The position numbers and the translations under genes were made by a program. The notes under the pieces are model-generated. The model was not told where the DNA came from, did not search any database, and saw only the letters and a program-made list of their open reading frames with translations. Below, piece after piece: positions 10,630 to 16,795 of a DNA stretch of 41,918 nucleotides (positions are counted from its first letter, which is position 1; each line of letters begins with the position of its first letter). This DNA is from Clostridia bacterium (GTDB lineage: Bacteria; Bacillota; Clostridia; Oscillospirales; CAG-272), in assembly GCA_017466375.1 (NCBI GenBank), contig JAFTUH010000016.1:1-41918 (forward strand). Direction: 5' to 3'.

Positions 10630-11328
10630 TCAGCGCCCCCGGATCAGATCGATCGCCTCGTTCTGCCTCTGCAGATACGCCTCGAAATCGACCAGCTCGT
10701 TTTCAAGCAGATAGTCGCCGAAGTCGAGTGCGGTGGCGCGCCCGTCCTCGCTGATGCCTTCCTTCTGGAAGACCTTAACCGCCGTTTTCGCGAGGATTTT
10801 GATGTCCCCCCACAGCGTGATGTTTTCTATGTATTTGAGATCGTACGCGAATTTCTGCTCCCAGCTCATGTTGTTGCGCCCGTTGCACTGCGCGAGTCCC
10901 GTAAGCCCGGGCAGCACGGAGTGCCGTCTGCGCTGTGCATCCGTCATGAAGACCATGTCGCGCACAAGCTGCGGACGCGGACCGACGAGGGACATATCCC
11001 CTATGAGGATGTTCAGAAGCTCGGGCAGCTCATCGCAGGAGGAGGAGCGGAGCCATTCGCCGTATTTGTTCAGCCGTTCATCGTCCGGCAGAAGATTGCC
11101 GTGTTCGTCCCGTTTGTCCGTCATGGAGCGGAATTTGATCAGCAGGAAGATTTTCTCCCTGCCCGTTTTCGGATCGATCTTGCCCGGGCGCGGCTGGAGG
11201 AAGAACGGATTGCCGCGCATAAGGATCGCCCCGATCACGGTAAAGATCAGAAGAACGGGGGAGAGCACGATCAGTCCGATCAAGGAAAGGACGATATCGA
11301 ATATTCGTTTGGCAAATTTTTCGTACAT
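10630..11328 (-). CDS. bacterial sugar transferase (initiating phosphoglycosyl transferase)
   Basis: A 232-aa monotopic phosphoglycosyl transferase that would start glycan assembly by moving a sugar-1-phosphate onto undecaprenyl phosphate at the inner membrane face. It shows the KRIFDIVLSLIGLIVLSPVL membrane segment (about residues 7-27), LIKFRSMT, the DELPELLNILIGDMSLVGPRP core and the PGLTGLAQ motif, all standard for the short PglC/WcaJ C-terminal type. CAGGAG lies eight bases before the ATG. It is the first gene of the minus-strand operon, with a consensus promoter about 155 bases upstream; the leader contains a perfect CTCCGCG/CGCGGAG hairpin at 11353-11367. Its position at the head of the cluster fits the initiating enzyme. 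Confidence 0.93.
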   Translation of the reverse strand: MYEKFAKRIFDIVLSLIGLIVLSPVLLIFTVIGAILMRGNPFFLQPRPGKIDPKTGREKIFLLIKFRSMTDKRDEHGNLLPDDERLNKYGEWLRSSSCDELPELLNILIGDMSLVGPRPQLVRDMVFMTDAQRRRHSVLPGLTGLAQCNGRNNMSWEQKFAYDLKYIENITLWGDIKILAKTAVKVFQKEGISEDGRATALDFGDYLLENELVDFEAYLQRQNEAIDLIRGR

Positions 11329-11482
11329 AAAGCAGCTCCTGAAAGGTGGATGCTCCGCGTCGCGGAGAGGGAGGGGCTTGCCGGTTTATTGCAAAAGGGT
11401 CGAAAATACCCGCAGAAAAGGAGCGCGGAGCAGCCTTGGTTCGTGCGGGGTATACGTTGGAGTTGTATGATAATACAAAATA

Positions 11483-11511
11483 ATTATACCATATATAATA
11501 TAGCAAATCAA
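11483..11511 (-). promoter_or_regulatory. sigma-A promoter of the glycan operon
   Basis: On the minus strand, TTGATT (11506-11511) and TATAAT (11483-11488) are separated by exactly 17 bases. It fires toward the sugar transferase with a leader of about 150 nt. Confidence 0.75.
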
Positions 11512-11604
11512 TGGTTTACGGCAAAAACCGTACATCAAAGCGTACTTTTTCTACGAAAAACGCAAGCCCCTCTTGCCTGCTGGTTTTGTTTTTTGCATAA
11601 AGAC

Positions 11605-11633
11605 TTGATTTGAGGGAGAAAATCCAGTATAAT
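11605..11633 (+). promoter_or_regulatory. sigma-A promoter of the DUF2156 operon
   Basis: TTGATT (11605-11610), 17 bases, then TATAAT (11628-11633). It sits 31 bases before the chosen ATG. This also rules out the upstream in-frame TTG at 11610 as a start, because that lies inside the promoter. Confidence 0.75.
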
Positions 11634-11663
11634 CAATCCATACGGTATGAAGAAGGTGTATGC

Positions 11664-12599
11664 ATGACCGAGACAAAATTGCCCTGCACGATTGCGTTTT
11701 CGCCCATCACGGCAGGGGATAAAGCGCTCTTTGACGCGTATCTTGCCTGTGAGGAGGAGCGCGGGTGCGAATTCTCCTTTGCAAATCTGTATCTGTGGGG
11801 CGAGCAGAATTTTGCGGAAATACACGGGCATCTCGTTCTGTTTTCGCATTTTGGAAAGCGGACGGTGTATCCGTTCCCACTCGGAGCAGGGGAGAAAAAA
11901 GAGGTGCTCGACGCCATCATCGGCGACGCCCATGCGCGGGGGATCCGCTGCCTCATTACGGGCGTAAGTCCGCAGGCGAAGGAGACGCTGGAGCGCCTGT
12001 ATCCGGGCAGATTCCGCTTTACGGCTGATGAGGGGACGTTCGACTACGTCTACGGGATCGACGATCTTGCCGATCTCCCGGGGAAGAAGTACCATGCGAA
12101 GAGAAATCACCTTGCCCGATTCGCCGAAGCGTTTCCCGATGTGCGTGCGGAGGTGATCACGGAGGAGAATCAGCCGCTTGCCGCACGGATGCTGGAGGAG
12201 TGGTACGCGGAGAGGGAGGAAGAGGATCCGCACGCGGATTTTGCGCTCGAAAAAGCGGCGGCACAGAAGGCGCTGCGCGAGCGTGAAGCAATCTCCATGG
12301 AGGGGATGATCCTCAGAGACGGGGACAGCGTGCTTGCCGTGACGCTTGGCAGTTTTTTGTCGGCGGATACGTTCGACGTTCAGTTTGAAAAGGCACGCCG
12401 CGGCGTGCAGGGTGCGTATGCCGCCATCAACCGCGCATTTGCCCGGCATATCCGGGAGAAATATCCGTCCGTGCGGTATCTGGACCGCGAGGAGGACATG
12501 GGCATTGAGGGGCTCAGACAGGCGAAGCGGAGCTACCATCCGCTGTATCGGATTGAGAAATTCCGTGCGGAATACGTGGAGGACGAAGATGCGGATTGA
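11664..12599 (+). CDS. DUF2156 / phosphatidylglycerol lysyltransferase C-terminal domain protein
   Basis: A 311-aa protein with a tandem GNAT-like fold of the DUF2156 family, related to the soluble half of lysyl-phosphatidylglycerol synthases. Recognisable parts are CEFSFANLYLWGEQN near the N-terminus, KKYHAKRNHLARF in the middle, and the YLDREEDMGIEGLRQAKRSY segment near the C-terminus. No membrane helices are present, so it acts in the cytoplasm; the substrate is unknown. The ATG at 11664 follows GAAGAAGG and lies just downstream of a good promoter. The stop overlaps the next start by 11 nt, so the two acyltransferase-fold proteins form an operon. Confidence 0.85.
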   Translation: MTETKLPCTIAFSPITAGDKALFDAYLACEEERGCEFSFANLYLWGEQNFAEIHGHLVLFSHFGKRTVYPFPLGAGEKKEVLDAIIGDAHARGIRCLITGVSPQAKETLERLYPGRFRFTADEGTFDYVYGIDDLADLPGKKYHAKRNHLARFAEAFPDVRAEVITEENQPLAARMLEEWYAEREEEDPHADFALEKAAAQKALREREAISMEGMILRDGDSVLAVTLGSFLSADTFDVQFEKARRGVQGAYAAINRAFARHIREKYPSVRYLDREEDMGIEGLRQAKRSYHPLYRIEKFRAEYVEDEDAD

Positions 12600-13350
12600 T
12601 CACCCACGCGAAGCGGATTTTGCCGCCCGCCGACAGCTGTGGCAGGAAGCGTTCGGGGATACGGATGCATTTCTTGATCTGTTTGAAGAAACGGCGTTTT
12701 CGGCGGACAGGTGCCTTTGCCTCACCGAAGGGGATACCCTTGCCGCAGCGCTGTACTGGTTCGACTGTACGGTGTACGGCCGGGCGTGTGCGTATCTGTA
12801 CGCGGTCGCCGTGTCGGAGAAATTCCGGGGACGGGGGCTGTGCCGCGCACTCATGGAGGAGGCGCACCGACGCCTTGCCGATCGCGGATATGCGTACGCG
12901 GTGCTCGTACCCGGAGATGACGGCTTGTTTGGATTATATCACAAATTGGGCTACCGTCCGTTCGGCGGCGTGCGCGAGATGATCTGTACTGCCGCACCGG
13001 AGGGAGTCCCCCTGCACAGGATCGGCGCGGAAGAATACGGGGCGGCGCGCAGACGGTATCTGCCCGACGGCGCTGTTTTGCAGGAGAGGGAGAATCTGGC
13101 GTTTTTATCCGCACAGGCAGAGCTGTACGAAGGGGACGGATTCGCCGTTGCCGCAAGGATAGACGGGGATACTCTCGTCGGCGTCGAATTGCTTGGGGAC
13201 GTGTCTGCCGCCCCACGGATCGTGCACGAATTCGACTGCCGCAGGGGGGAGTTCCGCACGGTCGGTGAGGAGAAGCCGTTTGCCATGTGCCGCGTGCTTG
13301 CCGAGGATCCGCTCCCGATCCCGACGTATTTCGGACTTGCTTTCGATTGA
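12589..13350 (+). CDS. GNAT family N-acetyltransferase
   Basis: A 253-aa acetyl-CoA-dependent acyltransferase. The GNAT core is in the first half: YAVAVSEKFRGRGLCRALM holds the acetyl-CoA pyrophosphate loop (R-G-x-G-L), followed by VPGDDGLFGLYHKLGYRPFG, the typical C-terminal motif. The second half is probably a small SCP2-like or lid domain, as in Eis-type GNATs; that is an inference from length. The ATG at 12589 has GGAGG upstream and overlaps the preceding gene. The substrate is not predictable. A clear terminator follows. Confidence 0.85.
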   Translation: MRIDHPREADFAARRQLWQEAFGDTDAFLDLFEETAFSADRCLCLTEGDTLAAALYWFDCTVYGRACAYLYAVAVSEKFRGRGLCRALMEEAHRRLADRGYAYAVLVPGDDGLFGLYHKLGYRPFGGVREMICTAAPEGVPLHRIGAEEYGAARRRYLPDGAVLQERENLAFLSAQAELYEGDGFAVAARIDGDTLVGVELLGDVSAAPRIVHEFDCRRGEFRTVGEEKPFAMCRVLAEDPLPIPTYFGLAFD

Positions 13351-13378
13351 TCGATTTATAAAATATAACAACACGAAG

Positions 13379-13401
13379 ACGGCAGGCAATCTGCCGTTTT
13401 T
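13379..13401 (+). terminator. intrinsic terminator after the GNAT gene
   Basis: The stem ACGGCAG/CTGCCGT with loop GCAAT is followed by TTTTT. It lies 28 bases past the stop codon. Confidence 0.8.
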
Positions 13402-13457
13402 CGTTTGGGCTTTCTCGCGCCGATTCTTGTTTTTTCCGTGCAATTCGACGCGATCTG

Positions 13458-13486
13458 TTGACACGTTCGTGTTTACATGGTATAAT
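13458..13486 (+). promoter_or_regulatory. consensus promoter of the ftsZ-like gene
   Basis: TTGACA (13458-13463), a 17-base spacer and TATAAT (13481-13486) match consensus exactly, predicting strong constitutive expression with a leader of about 95 nt. Confidence 0.85.
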
Positions 13487-13587
13487 ATAATAGAACAATT
13501 GTACGGTTCCACCGTCTTTTTGACCCGGATGCCCGTTCTGCGGCTGTCCGGCGTCTGCTTAATTCATACAACACAGGGGGAAGAATC

Positions 13588-14532
13588 ATGATTACAGAAA
13601 TCGAAAAGCCGATTGTCCGCATCAAAATCGCAGGCGTGGGAGGCGGCGGCACGAACGCTGTCGCGCGGATGCTTGCTGCTGAGATTCCGACCGTTACCTA
13701 CGTTACGATCAACACCGACGATGCCGGCGTTCGTGCCGCTGACGCGCAGACAAAGCTGCAGATCGGTAAGATGGAAACGAGAGGCCGCGGTGCCGGTGCC
13801 GATCCCGCGAAGGGATTGCGCGCTGCTGAGGAAAACCGCGCGGAGATCGAGGAGAGCCTCAAGGATTGCGATATGCTGTTCATCACCGCAGGTATGGGCG
13901 GCGGTACGGGAACGGGTGCGGCTCCCATCGTGGCAGAGATTGCGCGCAAGCTTGGCGTTCTGACCGTGGCGGTCGTTACGAAGCCGTTCGCTTTTGAGGG
14001 AAAGAAGCGTATGGATACCGCCCTTGACGGTATCGCGAAGCTGGAGGAATCGGTCGATTCTCTGGTCGTCATCCCGAACGAGAATCTGAAGCACGCAAGC
14101 ACGGCGCGCCTGACGCTCGCCAATGCGTTTGCGATGGCGGACGACGTCCTCATGCAGACGGTCAAGAATCTCGTCGAAGTGATTCAGAATACGGGCTACA
14201 TCAACTGCGATTTTGCCGATATCCAGAGCGTTATCCGCAATTCGGGACATATGCATACCGCGTCGGGACAGGCGGCGGGAGATGCCCGTACGGACAAGAT
14301 TCTTGCGCAGATCGGACAGAGTGCACTGCTGGATTCCTCCGTGGACGGCGCAGACGGCGTCATGCTCTGCATTATTGCCGCTCCGGACGCGGGACTGGAC
14401 GAGATCGATCACCTCGTTGCAGGTGTGACCGACCGTGCGGCACCGGGCGCAAACGTCATTTTTGGTATGCGCTTTGATGAGTCCATGGGCGAGGAGCTGA
14501 AGGCAGTCCTGATCTCTACGAAGAAGGCGTAA
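13588..14532 (+). CDS. ftsZ: FtsZ-family GTPase, short and without the usual C-terminal tail
   Basis: A 314-aa tubulin-like GTPase. The GTP-binding elements are clear: GVGGGGTNAV (about 16-25), INTDD, the signature GMGGGTGTGAAP, and the T7 synergy loop NCDFADIQ with D208 and D211, so polymerisation-coupled GTP hydrolysis is plausible. It ends at FGMRFDESMGEELKAVLISTKKA directly after the core. The linker and the conserved C-terminal peptide that binds FtsA, ZapA-type and SepF-type partners in normal FtsZ (usually 350-400 aa) are missing. Several core positions differ from the canonical sequence, for example NSGHMHTASGQAAG where an ALMGxG-type loop is usual. It stands alone between its own promoter and terminator, outside any division cluster. 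It may be a second, accessory FtsZ. AGGGGG lies eight bases before the ATG. Confidence 0.9.
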   Translation: MITEIEKPIVRIKIAGVGGGGTNAVARMLAAEIPTVTYVTINTDDAGVRAADAQTKLQIGKMETRGRGAGADPAKGLRAAEENRAEIEESLKDCDMLFITAGMGGGTGTGAAPIVAEIARKLGVLTVAVVTKPFAFEGKKRMDTALDGIAKLEESVDSLVVIPNENLKHASTARLTLANAFAMADDVLMQTVKNLVEVIQNTGYINCDFADIQSVIRNSGHMHTASGQAAGDARTDKILAQIGQSALLDSSVDGADGVMLCIIAAPDAGLDEIDHLVAGVTDRAAPGANVIFGMRFDESMGEELKAVLISTKKA

Positions 14533-14549
14533 GCCGGCTGCATTATAAG

Positions 14550-14586
14550 AAAAACAGGGCGTATCCGTGCGGTGCGTCCTGTTTTT
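14550..14586 (+). terminator. intrinsic terminator after ftsZ
   Basis: A 12-bp stem (AAAAACAGGGCG with CGTCCTGTTTTT, one G-U pair) ends in a T-run, 18 bases past the stop. Confidence 0.8.
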
Positions 14587-14662
14587 GATCTTGCAGAGCT
14601 TCCCGCAAAAATCGAAAAGCAGCCGCAGTAACAAATTTTGTCATGCGAAATGCAAAAAAGAC

Positions 14663-14691
14663 TTGCGGGAATTGCCACGGAGGTGTATAAT
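14663..14691 (+). promoter_or_regulatory. promoter of the YczE-like gene
   Basis: TTGCGG (14663-14668), 17 bases, TATAAT (14686-14691), lying 45 bases before the ATG. Confidence 0.65.
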
Positions 14692-14736
14692 CAAAAGTGC
14701 AAACTCGTGCTGACGAATGCAGAAAAGGGTGAAGAT

Positions 14737-15390
14737 ATGACCGCAAGAGAAATTGTGAAACGGTATTTTTTGTTTGTAGTGAGCTTGTTCTTTTTGGGAA
14801 TCGGCGTGGCTTTGACAAAGCACGCAGAGCTTGGCGTTTCCCCCATTTCCTCTGTCGCGAACGTCGTCAGCTTGAAATTCACCTTCCTCTCTTTCGGCAC
14901 ATGGCTTACCGTTTCCAACTGCGTATTGCTGCTCGGGCAGATCTTGCTGCTGCGGAAACGGTTTAAGCCTATACAGCTTCTGCAGATTCCGCTGTCCTTT
15001 CTGCTCGGCGTTTTTACGGATTTCGGACTTTGGCTTGTCGGGGGAATACCGAACGGTATATACGCGGTACGGCTTCTGCTGGTTATAGGCGGCATTGCGG
15101 TTATCGGATTCGGAATCACTCTCGGCGTGATTGCGGACGTTATACTCAATGCGGGAGAGGCGTTTGTCAAAGCGCTTGCCGACGTCACGGGGAAAGATTT
15201 CAGCAATATGAAGATTGCCTTTGACGTTTCGTGGGTATCGTTTTCCGTTGTGCTTTCGCTCATTTTCTTTGACGGCGCATTATACGGCACCCGGGAGGGA
15301 ACTGTCCTTTCCGCATTGCTGGTGGGTGTGACGGTAAAGCTTTTTCGCAAAGCACTGCAAAAACCGCTTGACAGATTGCTTCGGAAATGA
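14737..15390 (+). CDS. YczE/YyaS/YitT-family integral membrane protein
   Basis: A 217-aa membrane protein with about five hydrophobic segments: FLFVVSLFFLGIGVALT, WLTVSNCVLLLGQILLL, IPLSFLLGVFTDFGLWLVG, LLLVIGGIAVIGFGITLGVI and WVSFSVVLSLIFF. The N-terminal KHAELGVSPISSVANVVS after the first helix is characteristic of the YczE-like DUF6198 group. Family members are uncharacterised or loosely tied to transport; no substrate can be assigned. The ATG at 14737 has AAAGGG seven bases upstream; upstream in-frame codons fall inside the promoter. It appears monocistronic, with two hairpin terminators downstream. Confidence 0.8.
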   Translation: MTAREIVKRYFLFVVSLFFLGIGVALTKHAELGVSPISSVANVVSLKFTFLSFGTWLTVSNCVLLLGQILLLRKRFKPIQLLQIPLSFLLGVFTDFGLWLVGGIPNGIYAVRLLLVIGGIAVIGFGITLGVIADVILNAGEAFVKALADVTGKDFSNMKIAFDVSWVSFSVVLSLIFFDGALYGTREGTVLSALLVGVTVKLFRKALQKPLDRLLRK

Positions 15391-15436
15391 GCTTTGCCCC
15401 CGCCCAACGATGCGATATCTTCAATTGAATACAGCA

Positions 15437-15469
15437 AAACGGCAGCGGAGAATCACTCGGCTGCTGTTT
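15437..15469 (+). terminator. probable terminator after the YczE-like gene
   Basis: A 10-bp stem (AAACGGCAGC with GCTGCTGTTT, one G-U) followed by TATATTT; the U-tract is imperfect. Confidence 0.5.
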
Positions 15470-15588
15470 ATATTTACTCGGAAAAAATCAACGGTGCTGT
15501 ATTGATAACGCACATGCTTTTATGGGGAATATTACCGCTGTCATCGCGCTTAACGGGATGTACTACTGCGAGGGGTAAAAGAAAACAG

Positions 15589-15619
15589 CCGCTGAGTTTG
15601 TGCTCAGCGGTTATTTTTT
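15589..15619 (+). terminator. strong intrinsic terminator upstream of the recombinase
   Basis: A perfect 8-bp stem CCGCTGAG/CTCAGCGG with loop TTTGTG, then TTATTTTTT. It isolates the recombinase gene from upstream transcription. Confidence 0.8.
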
Positions 15620-15647
15620 GTATTGTGAATCGATTTCATGATAAAAT
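15618..15647 (+). promoter_or_regulatory. weak candidate promoter of the recombinase
   Basis: TTGTAT (15618-15623), 18 bases, TAAAAT (15642-15647). The -35 is poor, so low expression of the recombinase is predicted if this is the real promoter. Confidence 0.35.
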
Positions 15648-15671
15648 AATAGCAGAAAGAGAGGTGTTCTT

Positions 15672-16508
15672 ATGAGAAATATCAGCACGGACAGTTTGAG
15701 CAAGTTTCGGGAGTATCTGGTGAACGAAGAAAAGTCGGCCGCGACAGTGGACAAGTATATGAGGGACGTTACGGCCTTTGTTGTATGGATAAAGAAAAAC
15801 GAAATCGATAAATGCGATGTTCTTGCCTATAAAACCGCTCTTGTTGCGCAATATGCTCTCACAAGCGTGAATTCCATGCTATCCTCGCTGAACGCGTTTT
15901 TTTCTTTTAATGAGTGGTATGAGTTGAAGGTGAAAACGCTGAAAATACAGCGCCGCGTATTTGCCAAAGAGGAGCGGGAATTGAGCAAGTCCGAGTACAC
16001 ACGCCTGCTTACGGCAGCAAAGCAGAAAAGTGAGCGACTGTATCTTTTACTTCAGACAATCTGTTCCACGGGAATTCGTGTGTCGGAACTACGCTATGTT
16101 ACTGTGGATGCTGTCAAACGCGGATGGACAGAGATTCGTCTTAAAGGGAAGAACAGAACCGTTTTTCTCCCGGATAGACTTTGCGGGATGCTGAATCGAT
16201 ATATCCGCCGTAAAAAAATCACAAGCGGTGCCGTCTTTGTCACAAGAAACGGACTACCGCTTGACAGATCGAATATTTGGTCGGAGATGAAAAGTCTGTG
16301 TAAAGTGGCCGGGGTATCGGCGCAAAAGGTCTTTCCGCATAATCTCAGACATTTGTTCGCCAAAACGTATTACGGGCTCAAAAAAGATATCGTCCGTTTG
16401 GCGGATATCTTGGGACACTCCAGTGTGAATACAACGAGAATTTATACAATGGAAAGCGGTGAAACGCATCGCAGACAGATTCAAAGGCTGGGGCTTCTGC
16501 TGTGCTGA
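15672..16508 (+). CDS. tyrosine recombinase (DNA invertase of the phase switch)
   Basis: A 278-aa XerC/D-type site-specific recombinase. The N-terminal SAM-like DNA-binding domain covers about residues 8-85. The catalytic domain keeps all key residues: R136 (GIRVSELR), K158 (LKGK), H223 and R226 (HNLRH), H249 (LGHSS) and the nucleophile Y258 (RIYTM). Its length is that of host-type recombinases rather than phage integrases with an arm-binding domain. The start at 15672 follows AGAGAGG. The stop codon is 7 bp from a 31-bp inverted repeat whose inverse copy lies 185 bp further on, with a promoter between. The recombinase is therefore inferred to invert that promoter. It has lower G+C than the genes to its left. 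Confidence 0.92.
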   Translation: MRNISTDSLSKFREYLVNEEKSAATVDKYMRDVTAFVVWIKKNEIDKCDVLAYKTALVAQYALTSVNSMLSSLNAFFSFNEWYELKVKTLKIQRRVFAKEERELSKSEYTRLLTAAKQKSERLYLLLQTICSTGIRVSELRYVTVDAVKRGWTEIRLKGKNRTVFLPDRLCGMLNRYIRRKKITSGAVFVTRNGLPLDRSNIWSEMKSLCKVAGVSAQKVFPHNLRHLFAKTYYGLKKDIVRLADILGHSSVNTTRIYTMESGETHRRQIQRLGLLLC

Positions 16509-16515
16509 AAAGAAA

Positions 16516-16546
16516 CACCACATAATACGCATTATGTGGTGAACGC
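16516..16546 (+). repeat. left inverted repeat (recombination site)
   Basis: The 11-bp arms CACCACATAAT and ATTATGTGGTG flank the asymmetric core ACGC, followed by AACGC on the inner side. The asymmetric core makes the site directional. Confidence 0.9.
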
Positions 16547-16548
16547 CG

Positions 16549-16566
16549 ATACCTATACACAGGTAT
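16549..16566. promoter_or_regulatory. palindrome overlapping the transcription start (possible operator)
   Basis: ATACCT and AGGTAT are separated by 6 bases and sit at the expected start site of the invertible promoter. This is a plausible repressor or recombinase-accessory site; no protein can be assigned. Confidence 0.4.
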
Positions 16567-16593
16567 TATATCACTTTTACATATATGTGTCAA
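16565..16593 (-). promoter_or_regulatory. consensus promoter inside the invertible segment
   Basis: On the minus strand, TTGACA (16588-16593), a 17-base spacer and TATAAT (16565-16570) match consensus exactly. As assembled it points left, toward the 3' end of the recombinase, so the surface operon has no promoter. Confidence 0.88.
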
Positions 16594-16654
16594 GCGAAAT
16601 CCACCCCATTTCATTTCTGAAAAATGCATTTTTATAAAATACAGCGTGTGAAGA

Positions 16655-16687
16655 AGACCAATGAACCCTAAAGTTTGTCATTGGTCT
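16655..16687. repeat. 10-bp inverted repeat inside the invertible segment
   Basis: AGACCAATGA and TCATTGGTCT flank a 13-base loop. It lies upstream of the promoter in both orientations. There is no T-run directly after it on either strand, so it is more likely a protein-binding or insulating element than a classic terminator. Confidence 0.55.
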
Positions 16688-16731
16688 GATAAACATGCTG
16701 GTGTTTTCTTTTTCTCGTGTTATTGGTTTGT

Positions 16732-16762
16732 GCGTTCACCACATAATGCGTATTATGTGGTG
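16732..16762 (-). repeat. right inverted repeat (recombination site)
   Basis: An exact reverse complement of the left site over 31 bp: GCGTT, then arm CACCACATAAT, core GCGT and arm ATTATGTGGTG. Homology stops abruptly on the outer sides. Confidence 0.9.
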
Positions 16763-16795
16763 CTCCGCTATGCAATTATTTGAGGAGGTCATTGG

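Larger units (their letters stand above)
16516..16762. mobile_element. invertible promoter segment (phase switch), shown in OFF orientation
   Basis: A 247-bp unit bounded by perfect 31-bp inverted repeats, with 185 bp between them. It holds one consensus promoter on the minus strand, a palindrome at the start site and a 10-bp hairpin. No promoter of comparable quality points rightward in the assembled orientation, and none lies between the right repeat and the ribosome site of the next gene. After inversion the -35 would lie at 16685-16690 and the -10 at 16708-16713, giving a leader of about 75 nt to the lipoprotein gene. The layout of recombinase, inverted sites, promoter and surface gene is that of known phase-variable loci; the switching itself is inferred. 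Confidence 0.85.

Noticed and set aside
11610..11663. N-terminal extension of the DUF2156 protein from a TTG at 11610
   Set aside because: It overlaps the promoter (-10 at 11628-11633), so it could not be on the message. The ATG at 11664 has a ribosome site.
15497..15582. Short frame reading DNAHAFMGNITAVIALNGM... before the recombinase
   Set aside because: It looks like the end of some protein, but it has no start and no identifiable family and is broken upstream. It is too weak to call as a pseudogene.
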